Origin: Candidatus Thiodiazotropha endoloripes
GTDB taxonomy: Bacteria; Pseudomonadota; Gammaproteobacteria; Chromatiales; Chromatiaceae
Assembly: GCA_001709035.1 (NCBI GenBank)
Contig: LVKA01000008.1
Location: 1 to 64,000, forward strand
Length of the DNA stretch: 64,000 bases
Direction: 5' to 3'
Shown here: positions 45,558 through 55,722 of the stretch, piece by piece
Position numbering within the stretch: position 1 is the stretch's first letter
Layout: every line of letters starts with the position of its first letter
Notes under the pieces: generated by a model
The model's input: only the letters and a program-made list of their open reading frames with translations
The model's database searches: none
Told to the model about the DNA's origin: nothing
Made by a program: the position numbers and the translations under genes

Positions 45558-46381
45558 TATCGCTCCTCAAATTGTTGTATCAGGTCCAGAAGCGCCTGGT
45601 TCCATCCGGCGGGTCCCGGTTCTTCGGTCACTTTGGTATCGGGTCGTTCCGGCAGCGTCATATGGCTGCCATCATGCTTGCGCACAATGATTGGGGTGTC
45701 TGCCGCCAATAACATTGCTCGATCGTTATCACTGTCACCCAAGGCGATGGTTCGGTTGATCTGCTGACCTCGGCTGCGCAGATGGTTGACGATATGGGTG
45801 ACTGCCTGGCCTTTGTCGGTATCGCTCAACAGATGAAGAAAACGTCCACCCTGCAGAAGTTTCATGCCGGCAGATTCAGCCTTGCGTTGAAAGCGTTTCA
45901 GGCTCTCCCGATCGCCGCGCCAGAGCAGAGGTTCCGTTGCCAGTCGTTGTCGAGCCAGATGCGCAGAGTCTCGATCCAGGCCGGTTTCATCCATCACCTG
46001 CTGGTCGCTCATGTCACCGAAACCGATGAAGTCAAAGTCAGGGTCGGTGCGGCATTCGACTAAAAAGTCGCGCATCATCAGATAGCCGGGCGGGGCAATC
46101 TGGGGTTCCTCATTCGGGTAGATGATGACGCTGCCGTTCTCCGCCACCATCGGTCCATCCAGCTCAAGCTGCGCTTTATGGACGTTCAACTCTGCATGGG
46201 TTTTGCTTGAGACCGGGATCACCGGGATCCGATTCTCTTTCAATAACCTGAGGGCAGGCAGCGCCGGACTGAAATCGTAGCTGTGGTGATCGAGTAGGGT
46301 ACCGTCGAGATCGGTGAAGACCAGCCATCCGTCGATTGGACTCTGTGCTCTTTTATGGCCTGATATGGGTATGATCGACAC
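45557..46381 (-). CDS. HAD-IIB phosphatase, mannosyl/glucosyl-3-phosphoglycerate type
   Basis: A 274-residue haloacid dehalogenase phosphatase. Motif I is FTDLDGTLLD, motif II is the VSSKTHAE Ser region, and motif IV is ALGDSDNDRAML, with a C2 cap. The HGS/HAEN-like segment GPMVAENGSVIIYP is characteristic of the mannosyl-3-phosphoglycerate phosphatase (MPGP) subfamily. It starts with GTG 46381. The coupled gpgS gene makes glucosyl-3-phosphoglycerate the probable substrate, yielding the osmolyte glucosylglycerate. Confidence 0.9.
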   Translation of the reverse strand: MSIIPISGHKRAQSPIDGWLVFTDLDGTLLDHHSYDFSPALPALRLLKENRIPVIPVSSKTHAELNVHKAQLELDGPMVAENGSVIIYPNEEPQIAPPGYLMMRDFLVECRTDPDFDFIGFGDMSDQQVMDETGLDRDSAHLARQRLATEPLLWRGDRESLKRFQRKAESAGMKLLQGGRFLHLLSDTDKGQAVTHIVNHLRSRGQQINRTIALGDSDNDRAMLLAADTPIIVRKHDGSHMTLPERPDTKVTEEPGPAGWNQALLDLIQQFEER

Positions 46382-46913
46382 TTGATATTCCAGCTCTATT
46401 GGTCTGATGGCTCAGCATAGCGCTGCAGGGTCAAATCAGAATGATCTGAGACAGGTCGTATCATGATTTTGCAAGTTGAATTTCCGCTCATGGCGTGGAC
46501 AACAGCGGTTGTCGATGTTCGGGATTTGATCTGCCTCTCCTGAAAAGGTCTGTTTTTTTCATGACACCATAGATCCGGCATGCTCTGTAAACGTTGCAAT
46601 TCAAGAGCAGGTTCTGTGCCAAATCCAGGTTGTTGGCAAGGTTGAAGCGCTCTGCAGGCTGGGCATCCGGTTCGGTTTGCCAGGACCAATCGGGTCAGGG
46701 TTGATAGAGTCGACGGAGTTTGAGGTAAAGAGCGGATCTCACACTTGGATCCAGCGACACCCGGTCGGGGTGATTTTCTCTCAGCGGCAGGTAATGCTCC
46801 AAAATGGTGCGTGTTGCTGGTCGTCTAACCTTTGCTGCGCCATGATAGGGCTGACAGAAAACAGCTTCGTCTGGTGTTCCGGCTGGTCACTACCCGGTTT
46901 GCCCCATCGCCCG
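46382..46913. other. Intergenic gap of about 530 bp
   Basis: Lies between the two-receiver GGDEF-EAL gene's stop and the phosphatase start. Short frames exist but none has a recognisable product or ribosome site. No repeat or structure was noticed. Confidence 0.5.
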
Positions 46914-49529
46914 CTAGGCTTGCGATTGTGACGGATTGTTGGCCCGGTTGGCGTTGTCACCCAGTGGCAGGTCGGAGATATCCATGGCATGGGCCAGGTA
47001 GTGCCCCTGCACATAATCCACACCAATCTGGTGCAGAAAACGGAGTATCTCAGCATCCTCCACATACTCAGCCACCGTCATCTTACCCAGCGAATGGGCG
47101 ATATCGTTAATCGACTGGACGATGGCCCTGTCCCCTGTATCCGCGGCAACGCCTCTGACAAACAGGCCGTCGATCTTGACGTAATCCACCGGTAGATTCT
47201 TTAAATGGGAGAAGGAGGAGAAGCCGCTGCCGAAATCATCCAGCGCAAAGCGACAGCCCAGAGCGCTGAGTCTGGTAATCAGTTGATTGGCGGAGATGAG
47301 ATTGGAGACGGCCGAGGTCTCGGTAATCTCAAGAATCATTTTGCTGGGGTCGATCCCCAGGGAGATCACCAGCTCCTCGATGGTCTCGATCAGCGCCATA
47401 TTGGTAATTGTCTGTCCCGACAGATTGATGGTGAATGTGCCGGTATATCCCTGCTGCTGCAACTGGGCGAGTTGTCTGAGGGCGGCGTTCACTACCCAAC
47501 CATCGATCTTGTCCATCATATTGAAGCGTTCTGCGGTTGGCAGAAAGGCGCCGGGAAGCACCATGCCCCAGGAGGGATCATCCAAGCGCAGTAATACCTC
47601 GTTGATCATCGATGACTCAGGCACCATCGGAAGCAGTTGCTTGAAGATCGGCCCGTCACTGCCGGACATCAGTGAGGTCGGGATATATTCAACTGGAATA
47701 ATCGGCTGGTAGTGGAGGATCAGGTGGTCTGACTCCAGCGCATTGTGCAGCCGCGACGACCAGCCAAGATCTTTGTCCATCGCCAGTTTGTTATCGTTCT
47801 CCTGGACGAACAGGTGAGTGCGATTGCGCCCCTCACCTTTCGCGATATGACAGGCGATATCCGCATTCGCCAACACTTCACTGGAAGATACCGATGCTTT
47901 GTCGATTAGGGCAATGCCAATGGTGCCGTTGATCTTGTACTGTTTGTCCTTATAGACAAACATGTAGTGGTCGAGCATTTCACGATAGTCTTCAGCGACG
48001 TGCACAACGCTCTTCTTGGTAACGTTCCTCAGAATGACTGCGAACTCGTCGCCACCCAGGCGGGCGAGCAAGTCCGATTTGCGCAGACGCTGGTTCATCT
48101 GCAGAGCGATCTCCACCAGCAGACGGTCTCCTGCGGCATGCCCTGCCGTGTCGTTGATGTACTTAAATCGGTCGAGATCGAGGTAGAGCAGTGCACTGAT
48201 CTCATTGCTGCGCTTCAGCCGATCAACCTCCAGGTTCAACTGCTCTTCGAAATAGCGCCGGTTGTGCAGCTTGGTCAATGCGTCATGGCCTGCCTGCCAA
48301 CGTAGCTCTGCTTCAAGCAGTTTGTGCTCAGAGATGTCACGAAATGCGACAACCGAACCCTCTCGCTTATCCTCAATGGTGAGTGGGTAGACAGTGCACT
48401 CCACCGGGATGGGCTTGCCCGATCTGTGCCAGAAGATGGTCTCCCTGGCCTGGACCTTGTCGCCATTGGCATAGCTCTCCTGCAGAAAGCAGGCTTCCTG
48501 TAAAACGTGATCGCCCTCTTCATCTGCGAAGTGGAAGAGTTGATGTGCCGACTTACCGATCAATCGCGCATCGGAGTCATAGCCCAATATCTGGCGACAG
48601 GCTGGATTGACGAATGAGATATGGCCATTGGGATCGACCCCGTAGACACCATCCCCCACCGACCTGAGAATCCCGCCAAGCCTTTTGCGCTCCTTCTCGA
48701 TCGCCTGATGGGCTCGAATGTGGCGACTCATCGCATCGATACGGGTGAGAAAAAGGTCATCACTTTCGTTCTTGAACATACACTCGACGGCACCGGCTTC
48801 AAGGGACTCCTTGATCGCCTTGTCGAGGTAGGAGCCGGTAATGATGGCAGAGGTTATTGATGCGGTGGTCTCGTTTTCGCGCAGTTTCTGACACAACACG
48901 TCGCCGGTGGCATCCGGCATGAAGTAATCGATGATGGCAATGTCGTAGGGCGAGGCCAGGGCCTTTTCAAAGCCTTCGCCAACATTGCCGGCAATCTCAG
49001 TTGCATAGCCATTGGCATTCAAGAGGCGCTTATACTTAACCCTGACAGTTCTGGAGTCATCAACAAACAGTACCCGTATCGGTTGAACCGATGAATGGTT
49101 CTCGGCCTGGTTTGCTGTCCTCTTATTGGTATCTGCCAACATGTGCGAAAGCAGATCGGCACTCCGTTTGTAGTCTGCCCAAAGCAGGAACCTTGTATTG
49201 GGCCTTGTTTTGGCCCAGTCAGCGATCGTGTTCTTCTCTTCATGGGCAAACACCACGATCACCTGGGAGGCATAGGCCTGTCTCTCCAGCATCTTGCAGA
49301 ACGACGAGGTATCGATTGAGGTATCAGCGGGCCAGCCCAGCATAACCGCATCAAAGTTCACACCGTCGTCAGCGCTGGCGCGAATGCGTGGAATCGCAGA
49401 TTTGTGGTCGCTTTCAATCTCGACCTCATAACCAGCCTTGATCAAGAGATTTCTCTGAATATGGCGGATGGTCGGGGAGTGCTCAATCAATAAAACTCTC
49501 GGCAAAACCGCTACCTCGAAGACCGTCAA
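46914..49529 (-). CDS. Double-receiver PAS-GGDEF-EAL response regulator
   Basis: An 871-residue soluble protein: receiver 1 at about 10-125, receiver 2 at about 150-270, PAS at about 285-405, GGDEF at about 415-575 and EAL at about 590-855. Receiver 2 keeps the acidic pocket and phosphoacceptor (LFVDDSRTVR and IAIIDYFMPD). Receiver 1 has LLIEHSPT and AVMLGWPAD, where the phosphoacceptor Asp is replaced by Gly, so it is a pseudo-receiver. GGDEF is intact (RLGGDEF). EAL reads EVLLRL, with ALDDFGSGFSS kept. No histidine kinase is adjacent. Confidence 0.93.
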   Translation of the reverse strand: MTVFEVAVLPRVLLIEHSPTIRHIQRNLLIKAGYEVEIESDHKSAIPRIRASADDGVNFDAVMLGWPADTSIDTSSFCKMLERQAYASQVIVVFAHEEKNTIADWAKTRPNTRFLLWADYKRSADLLSHMLADTNKRTANQAENHSSVQPIRVLFVDDSRTVRVKYKRLLNANGYATEIAGNVGEGFEKALASPYDIAIIDYFMPDATGDVLCQKLRENETTASITSAIITGSYLDKAIKESLEAGAVECMFKNESDDLFLTRIDAMSRHIRAHQAIEKERKRLGGILRSVGDGVYGVDPNGHISFVNPACRQILGYDSDARLIGKSAHQLFHFADEEGDHVLQEACFLQESYANGDKVQARETIFWHRSGKPIPVECTVYPLTIEDKREGSVVAFRDISEHKLLEAELRWQAGHDALTKLHNRRYFEEQLNLEVDRLKRSNEISALLYLDLDRFKYINDTAGHAAGDRLLVEIALQMNQRLRKSDLLARLGGDEFAVILRNVTKKSVVHVAEDYREMLDHYMFVYKDKQYKINGTIGIALIDKASVSSSEVLANADIACHIAKGEGRNRTHLFVQENDNKLAMDKDLGWSSRLHNALESDHLILHYQPIIPVEYIPTSLMSGSDGPIFKQLLPMVPESSMINEVLLRLDDPSWGMVLPGAFLPTAERFNMMDKIDGWVVNAALRQLAQLQQQGYTGTFTINLSGQTITNMALIETIEELVISLGIDPSKMILEITETSAVSNLISANQLITRLSALGCRFALDDFGSGFSSFSHLKNLPVDYVKIDGLFVRGVAADTGDRAIVQSINDIAHSLGKMTVAEYVEDAEILRFLHQIGVDYVQGHYLAHAMDISDLPLGDNANRANNPSQSQA

Positions 49530-50310
49530 GCAGTGAAAAAGTGTATAACCATAAAATTTATAGTGTTATCGGACAGATGGGCTGTGACTTTAAACATTTA
49601 GGAAATTCAGCAACATATAGGACTCTTGTTCTTTATCTGGTGGTGCGGTATTGCCCAAAAAGATCCCGCATAGCAGGGGAGAGCGGATTCGTCCAAATAA
49701 CAAGGAACATCCTGAAGAAGGGAGGGTATTTTCTTCGGATGGCCTCGGCTTCTAGGGCCTGTTAACACTAATTGGAAACTGTTGAGGGTTGGTGATAGTC
49801 ATCCAGGTAGGCCGCCCCATTGATTGAATGACTCCAGCCAATCCTTGATCTGGAACTCACCTGGGCCATTCTGTTTCCATCCACACTCAACCGGCCTGGG
49901 TCAGTTTTTTTATTGTATGGTGACTGAATCCATCTGCACTGTGGTGCGTATCTATTGTATGAACCGGTGAGGCGAATTGTTCGCTACCAGAGGATCTGTC
50001 GATCCAAGATGTTTCGTCACCCGGGTTGAACGGGAACGGTTTCTTTCTCCGGATAATGGTGTAGTATCTGCAACCTAGGATTAGGTTCATAAATATGTAA
50101 TAAAAATCCGTATCCCCGATTTTCCGATCCTGGGCTTTCGTCGAATCAGAAATAGTCGATTCAGTCCGGCGATCCATCCTCAGCAGTCGTTAGTGAGGAT
50201 ATAAAGCAAAAAAATATTCACGTAGGGCAGTCGCCATATCGGCAATAAAACAACTCAGCACTAAAAAACCATAACAGCTGAATTCAATTGATACTGTGGA
50301 GAATCACACG
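49530..50310. other. Intergenic gap upstream of the porin gene
   Basis: About 780 bp. It contains the third copy of the 27-bp motif (49752-49778). A 96-codon minus-strand frame at 49887-50177 has no recognisable product. AT-rich sequence before 50290 probably holds the porin promoter. Confidence 0.5.
49752..49778 (-). repeat. Dispersed 27-bp motif, copy 3 (inverted)
   Basis: CTAGGGCCTGTTAACACTAA then TTGGAAA, the reverse complement form of the motif at 27254 and 44249. Confidence 0.68.
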
Positions 50311-51474
50311 ATGAATCAAATGAAACAGAAGCTGCCAGGGATTGCTCTAATCGGTGCCTGCATGATGTTGCCAGCAACTGCATCGGCCTACAACTTCAGT
50401 CAGGTTTTCGGTGGTGACGTGGATGTCAGCATCGGTGGCTATGCAAAATTGAGCGCCATGTGGACCGATACCGACAGCGGAACCATCGCTGGCGGTGCCG
50501 GCGGTGCGGGCAGGACTTTCTATCTGCCCTCTTCCATCCCGACAGGTGGTGATGACGGTGATGCGGTGTATGACATGACTGCCCGTGAGTCCCGCATCAA
50601 TTTCAAGGCCAAGACAAAAGCTGGTGATCACTCGCTTGGTGTGGTGATGGAGATGGACTTCCTGACCACCGGATTCGGAAATGAGGCGGTGAGCAACAGC
50701 TACTCCCCACGCCTGAGACACTACCTCTTCACCTTCGACAACTGGTTGTTCGGCCAAACCTGGTCGACCTTCATGGATACCGGTGCGCTGCCCGATGCCT
50801 TGGACTTTCTGGGTGCGCCGGAAGGTACGGTGTTTGTCAGACAGCCGATGATTCGCTATAGCCTGGGTAATGTCCAGCTGGCTTTGGAGAATCCGGAAAC
50901 TTTTTCCGATGCTGGCATCAGTGACGATAATGCGCTGCCTGATCTGGCGGCGAACTACAGCATGAAGATGGGCTGGGGACATGTGCGGGTCAACGGTCTA
51001 CTGCGTCAACTGAAAGTTGAGGATGGCGGCTCGGAAGAGACCACCACCGGCTGGGGTCTTGGTGTCAGTGGCAAGATTAAAATCCTCGAAACGGATGATA
51101 TTCGCTTCGCAGTCAACTATGGCGACGGCATGGGCCGCTACACCAGTCTGGGTGTGGTCAGGGATGCGGTGATCGATCCGGGTGATGGCAGTCTTGAGGC
51201 GGTGGAATCCCTCGCCGGCTTTGTCGCCTATCGGCATATGTGGAACAGCAAGTGGCGTTCGAACGTAATTCTGAGTCTGGTTGAGGTGGATAACCCCTCC
51301 TTCGCTCCGGGCAGTCTCAATGAGAGCGCCAACAGCATCCAGGTCAACCTGATGTACAACCCGATCAAACCGGTTACCCTCGGTGTCATGCTTCTGCATG
51401 GCCAGCTGGAGAAAGAGAGCGGTGACGAGGGTGAGCTGGACCGGCTGCAATTTGCCGCCAAATACGCCTTCTGA
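50311..51474 (+). CDS. DcaP-like outer-membrane porin
   Basis: A 387-residue outer-membrane beta-barrel. It has a signal peptide (MKQKLPGIALIGACMMLPAT, ending ASA), a mature start YNFSQVFGGDVDVSIGGYAK, alternating amphipathic strands throughout and a C-terminal aromatic residue (FAAKYAF), as required for barrel assembly. Segments such as ARESRINFKAKT and FGQTWSTFMDTGALPD are typical of the DcaP/porin_4-type family. The start is ATG 50311 with GGAG 9 bases before. Followed by a terminator. Transported solute unknown. Confidence 0.9.
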   Translation: MNQMKQKLPGIALIGACMMLPATASAYNFSQVFGGDVDVSIGGYAKLSAMWTDTDSGTIAGGAGGAGRTFYLPSSIPTGGDDGDAVYDMTARESRINFKAKTKAGDHSLGVVMEMDFLTTGFGNEAVSNSYSPRLRHYLFTFDNWLFGQTWSTFMDTGALPDALDFLGAPEGTVFVRQPMIRYSLGNVQLALENPETFSDAGISDDNALPDLAANYSMKMGWGHVRVNGLLRQLKVEDGGSEETTTGWGLGVSGKIKILETDDIRFAVNYGDGMGRYTSLGVVRDAVIDPGDGSLEAVESLAGFVAYRHMWNSKWRSNVILSLVEVDNPSFAPGSLNESANSIQVNLMYNPIKPVTLGVMLLHGQLEKESGDEGELDRLQFAAKYAF

Positions 51475-51495
51475 TCAGAAGCTTCACTCAAATGA

Positions 51496-51530
51496 CAGAC
51501 CTTGCAGTTGACCCTGCAAGGTCTGTTTTT
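51496..51530 (+). terminator. Terminator of the porin gene
   Basis: CAGACCTTGCAG, loop, CTGCAAGGTCTG followed by five T, 21 bp after the stop. Confidence 0.95.
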
Positions 51531-51579
51531 GTGTAACGGGTCGATTGAGTTTCAATTGGCTCTGACAGGAGGTGATGAG

Positions 51580-52155
51580 ATGGCGAAGTTCTATGCAAAG
51601 CTGTTGATCGGCGGAGTGTTGCTGGCCTGGCTGAGTCTGGCCGGCTGCACTGTACAGGCGGCACGAATTACCATTCCCGACAGTTTCGAGTTTCTGGCCT
51701 TGGATGGTCAGGCAGTGAGCGGTTCCCTGCTCTCACATCAAGCGCAGCTTGAGTTGCCGGAAGGTGAGCATGAAATCACACTTCGATATAAGGATGTGAT
51801 CATCGATCCGGATCTGGGCTACGAAGCAGTCATCAATTCAAGCCCCTTTGTGATCAACCTGAATGCGAAATCCGGTGTCCACTATCGACTCACTCCGGAG
51901 CCTGCCGCGTTTAAAGATAAACAGGCATTTGCAAAAAATCCCCAGGTCACGATCCGCAGTGAGCTGGAGCCCTCGCCAAAGTCTGTTGAGACTGCTGCAG
52001 TCGACACGACATCCCGAAAGGAGTCACTGGCCGTCAATGCACAAGTGCACACGGACAAGTTGCCGAAGGATGCGGGTGAGCAGCTGCGCTACTGGTGGCT
52101 CAAGGCGGATCAAGATACCCGCCAGTCATTCATGAGCTGGATTGTCAGCCAATAG
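51580..52155 (+). CDS. DUF2057 (YccT-like) periplasmic or lipoprotein
   Basis: A 191-residue secreted protein of the DUF2057 family. The N-terminal segment ends LSLAGC, a good lipobox, so it is probably a lipoprotein; cleavage at VQA is an alternative. The DUF2057 core runs ITIPDSFEFLALDGQAV and LPEGEHEITLRYKDVI (about residues 30-75). A Ser/Thr/Lys-rich middle is followed by LRYWWLKADQDTRQSFMSW at the C-terminus. ATG 51580 follows AGGAGGTGATGAG, an excellent ribosome site. Function unknown. Confidence 0.87.
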   Translation: MAKFYAKLLIGGVLLAWLSLAGCTVQAARITIPDSFEFLALDGQAVSGSLLSHQAQLELPEGEHEITLRYKDVIIDPDLGYEAVINSSPFVINLNAKSGVHYRLTPEPAAFKDKQAFAKNPQVTIRSELEPSPKSVETAAVDTTSRKESLAVNAQVHTDKLPKDAGEQLRYWWLKADQDTRQSFMSWIVSQ

Positions 52156-52187
52156 GGCCAGCAAGAGGCCCTGTTGGCAAAGACGTT

Positions 52188-53180
52188 TTAAGCATTGAGT
52201 TTGCTCTGTTCGATGAGGAAGTCGTAACAGAGGTCTCGAATCTCTTTTTCCGAACGGCACTTCATGGCGGCGCGGGGGTGCTGATTCAGATGGCCGCTGA
52301 TACCGTAGATATCGTTGAAGCCCCACTCGATCTCTTCACGCAGTGGTACGAATTGCTCCTGAATTACCTTATAGATGGGGCGAACATCGAACTTGGGGTT
52401 TTTCAGGAAGTTGAGTAACAGCTCCAGATTGCAATTGCCGGCACCCCGGCCGATGCCGTTGATGGTGGCGTCGAGCAGATTGACGCCGTCGATGATCGCC
52501 TGCTGGGTATTGGCAAAGGCAAGCTGCTGATTGTTGTGAGCATGGAAGCCCAGTTCCTTGCTCGGTGCATGCTTCTTGTAGAGCTCAAGATAGTCGGTTA
52601 CCTGCTCCGAATAGAAGGCGCCGTAGCTGTCCACCAGGTAGAGGTAGTCGAGTTCCGCAGTCTCTTCGACCTGATTGAGGGCCTCGATCAGATCGGTGCG
52701 AATGGCGGCGGAGCAGGCCATGATGTTGATGGTGGTTTCATAACCCAGATCCTTGGAGCGCTTTACCAGATCCAGGCCCTTGTCGATGTCCGGTACGTAG
52801 CAGGCAACCCGGGCCATGTCGAAGGGGCTTTGATCCCGTGGCTGCAGACTGTTGATGTCGACCCGGCCGATATCGAACATCACTGCCACCAGTGGCCGAT
52901 GCTCACACTCATGGGAGTCGATGATCATATTCAGATCATCGTCATCACAGAAATTCCATTTGCCGTAGGCCTCGCGGGTATACTCTTCACTAACCATCAG
53001 CCTCTTACCCAGTTCGATGACATCCACCCCGGATTCACACGCCGCCCGGTAGACCGACTTCACGAAATCGTCGGTGAAATGGTAATTGTTGATCAATCCA
53101 CCATCGCGAATGGTGCAGTCCAAGACTTTGAGTTCTTTGCGAAACACGTCAGATTCCTCGTGGGCGGGTAAATCCTTCAT
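52188..53180 (-). CDS. HMGL-like (DRE-TIM) aldolase family protein
   Basis: A 330-residue TIM-barrel enzyme. LKVLDCTIRDGGLINN carries the DRE-TIM family's metal-binding RDG motif near the N-terminus, with GFHAHNNQQLAFANT holding the HxHN metal site and INGIGRGAGNCNLELLL the phosphate/substrate Gly loop. This resembles 4-hydroxy-2-oxovalerate aldolase and homologues that accompany surface-polysaccharide genes, but no such partners are here. ATG 53180 chosen; the longer frame adds five residues. Substrate unknown. Confidence 0.85.
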   Translation of the reverse strand: MKDLPAHEESDVFRKELKVLDCTIRDGGLINNYHFTDDFVKSVYRAACESGVDVIELGKRLMVSEEYTREAYGKWNFCDDDDLNMIIDSHECEHRPLVAVMFDIGRVDINSLQPRDQSPFDMARVACYVPDIDKGLDLVKRSKDLGYETTINIMACSAAIRTDLIEALNQVEETAELDYLYLVDSYGAFYSEQVTDYLELYKKHAPSKELGFHAHNNQQLAFANTQQAIIDGVNLLDATINGIGRGAGNCNLELLLNFLKNPKFDVRPIYKVIQEQFVPLREEIEWGFNDIYGISGHLNQHPRAAMKCRSEKEIRDLCYDFLIEQSKLNA

Positions 53181-53321
53181 TCTAGCGGATAGCATCTGGG
53201 TGAACTATGGCTTGCCAGGGTAATTTAAGTATGAATTTATCTATAGTTTGTATTTGTCATCTCACGGTTTGAGTTATGGCAAGGCGCCAGAGCCGGTCTG
53301 ATTTCATCCGTCAGGTGGATC

Positions 53322-55619
53322 CTATCCGGTGGTTGAGGTTCGATGACTGTCGAGTTGCACTGTCTCACGTAGCTGCCGTGCCGCCTGCTGCATGTTCTTC
53401 AGGGCCGGAATGACCTCCTGCCATTGGCGGGTCTTCAGGCCGCAATCCGGATTGATCCACAGTCGCTCAGCGGGTATGCGCAATTGGGCCAGCTCAATCA
53501 GTTTAACCATACTCTCTATGCTCGGGATGTTGGGGGAGTGGATGTCATACACACCTGGGCCGATCTCATTGGGGTATTCGTAGGACTCGAACACATCGAG
53601 CAGCTCCATGTCAGACCGGGAGGTCTCGATGGTGATGACATCCGCATCCATGGTGGCGATCGATTCGATGATGTCGTTGAACTCGGAATAACACATGTGG
53701 GTATGGATCTGGGTATCGTCCCGTACACCGTTGGCGGTCAGGCGGAAGGCGTTGAGTGCCCAGTCGAGATAGTCGGGCCACTGTTTGCGTCGAAGCGGCA
53801 GACCTTCGCGCAGCGCGGCCTCGTCGATCTGGATAATGGCCGTTCCCGCCCGTTCCAGGGCAAGTACCTCGTCACGCAGGGCGAGCGCCAGCTGATTGCA
53901 GGTTAGTGCGAGAGGTTGGTCATCGCGTACAAATGACCAGTTGAGCATGGTGACCGGGCCGGTCAACATGCCTTTCACCGGTTTGTCGGTGAGCGACTGG
54001 GCATAGCCGGTCCAGTGGGTGGTAATGTCGGATTGCCGCTGGACGTCACCATAGATGATTGGTGGTTTGACGCAGCGCGAGCCATAAGATTGAACCCAGC
54101 CGAAACGGGTAAAGGCAAAGCCGGTGAGAAATTCAGCAAAGTACTCAACCATGTCATTGCGCTCCGCCTCCCCGTGTACCAGTACATCCAGGCCGATATC
54201 CTCCTGCTGCCGGATCGCGTGGGCGATCTCCTTCTCCATCACGGCAAGATAGTCGTCTCTGTCGAGCTGGCCTTGCCGGTAGGCTTTTCTGTTCTGTCGT
54301 ATGGTCTTGGTTTGCGGAAACGAGCCGATGGTCGTGGTCGGATAGAGGGGCAGATTCAAGCTCTGCTGCTGAATGGCTCGACGGATTGCGTAACTGTTCT
54401 GGCGCTGCCCCATCTCTGCGGTGATTCCGGCCGTCCGTTGAATGACGCTCGGGATGTGAATCTGTTGTGATTTCAAGCGCCGCCGGATGGCTTGGGCGTT
54501 GTCGTTCAATTGCCGGGCTACCGACGCTCGTCCCTTGTTGAGCGCACAGGCCAACGTCTCAAGTTCTGACAGTTTCTGAAGTGCAAAACTGAGCCAGGAT
54601 TTGAGCTCCCCATCGAGTTCGGTTTCGTTCTCGAGATCCACCGGCACGTGAAGCAGGGAGCAGGAGGGTGCCAACCAGAGCCTCTCACCAAGTCGCTGAT
54701 GGATCGGTTCCAGCCAATCCAGTTGAGCGTTGAGATCGCACTTCCAGATATTCCGTCCGTCGATAACCCCAAGCGAGAGGATCTTATGCTGCGGCAGCCA
54801 GTCGATGATCCGTTCGATTTCATCCCTGGCCCGGGTGGCATCGATATGCAGGCCGGCAACCGGCAGTTCGCAGGCCAGTTGCAGGTTCTCTTTCAGACTG
54901 CCGAAGTAGGTTGTCAGCAGCAGCTTGATGGCTTTTGTCTGCAGACGGAAGTAGGCGTTTCTCAAGGCGTGGCGCCAGCTCTGATCCAGCTCCGTCACCA
55001 GGATGGGTTCATCGACCTGCAGCCACTCGATTCCCGCTTCAGCCAGTTGTTGCAGCAGTTGCTGATAGACCGGCAGCAGCTGTTCCAGCAGATCAAGCGG
55101 ATTGCTTTCGTCTTTGCTTTTGCCAAGCCAGAGGTAAGTGACAGGGCCGATGATTACCGGCTTGATGTTTTTCGACTGGCACTCTTCGATCTGACTCAAC
55201 AGCTGCTCTGGGTTCAGCTCGAAGCGGGTGTCCCGGTCGAATTCAGGCACCAGATAGTGGTAGTTGGTATCGAACCACTTGGTCATTTCAGCCGCCGCCA
55301 TGGGTGTGCTGGTTTCTGTCGAACGTCCACGGGCAACCTGGAAGTAGCGGTCCAAGGGGTTGAGTTGTTGCTGTGCGAAGCGGCGCGGTAGATTTCCCAA
55401 CAGGATGCTGGTATCGAGAACATGATCGTAGAGGGAGAAGTCCCCGACGCTGATCCAATCCAGAAGCTGTTGCTGCTGGTGGTTTTGCGCGCGAATCTGC
55501 GCGCTTGCAGCCATCAGTTGATGGGCATCGATTTCACCTCGCCAATAGGCTTCCAGGTTGAATTTGAGTTGACGTCTGGCGCCGATGCGCGGCAGACCGA
55601 GATTGTGAGTGGTGACCAT
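53322..55619 (-). CDS. metE: Cobalamin-independent methionine synthase MetE
   Basis: A 765-residue enzyme that methylates homocysteine from methyltetrahydropteroyl-triglutamate, needing zinc. It has two barrels, starting [20 protein letters not shown]. The zinc ligands are in [11 protein letters not shown] and NPDCGLKTR, with the catalytic [14 protein letters not shown]. Length is right for the family. It is divergent from metR, its usual activator; the 103-bp intergenic region is AT-rich, but no exact TGAA-N5-TTCA box was found. Its presence suggests growth when B12 is scarce. Confidence 0.97.
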   Translation of the reverse strand: MVTTHNLGLPRIGARRQLKFNLEAYWRGEIDAHQLMAASAQIRAQNHQQQQLLDWISVGDFSLYDHVLDTSILLGNLPRRFAQQQLNPLDRYFQVARGRSTETSTPMAAAEMTKWFDTNYHYLVPEFDRDTRFELNPEQLLSQIEECQSKNIKPVIIGPVTYLWLGKSKDESNPLDLLEQLLPVYQQLLQQLAEAGIEWLQVDEPILVTELDQSWRHALRNAYFRLQTKAIKLLLTTYFGSLKENLQLACELPVAGLHIDATRARDEIERIIDWLPQHKILSLGVIDGRNIWKCDLNAQLDWLEPIHQRLGERLWLAPSCSLLHVPVDLENETELDGELKSWLSFALQKLSELETLACALNKGRASVARQLNDNAQAIRRRLKSQQIHIPSVIQRTAGITAEMGQRQNSYAIRRAIQQQSLNLPLYPTTTIGSFPQTKTIRQNRKAYRQGQLDRDDYLAVMEKEIAHAIRQQEDIGLDVLVHGEAERNDMVEYFAEFLTGFAFTRFGWVQSYGSRCVKPPIIYGDVQRQSDITTHWTGYAQSLTDKPVKGMLTGPVTMLNWSFVRDDQPLALTCNQLALALRDEVLALERAGTAIIQIDEAALREGLPLRRKQWPDYLDWALNAFRLTANGVRDDTQIHTHMCYSEFNDIIESIATMDADVITIETSRSDMELLDVFESYEYPNEIGPGVYDIHSPNIPSIESMVKLIELAQLRIPAERLWINPDCGLKTRQWQEVIPALKNMQQAARQLRETVQLDSHRTSTTG

Positions 55620-55722
55620 GATCCCTAACCTTTTTCCTGTGAATCTGAAGGCAGGATTTTAGAATTTTGTATTATGAAGATATAATGATATTTATAATTA
55701 AATATATGAGTAAATTACATAG

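Noticed and set aside
46396-46689. A 97-codon minus-strand frame upstream of the HAD phosphatase
   Set aside because: No family resemblance and unusual composition (many Cys/Gln/Pro); no ribosome site seen.
49887-50177. A 96-codon minus-strand frame in the gap before the porin gene
   Set aside because: No recognisable product, no ribosome site and atypical composition; treated as chance.
55620-55722. A MetR box between metE and metR
   Set aside because: The region is AT-rich and rightly placed, but no TGAA-N5-TTCA match was found, only partial TGAA half-sites.
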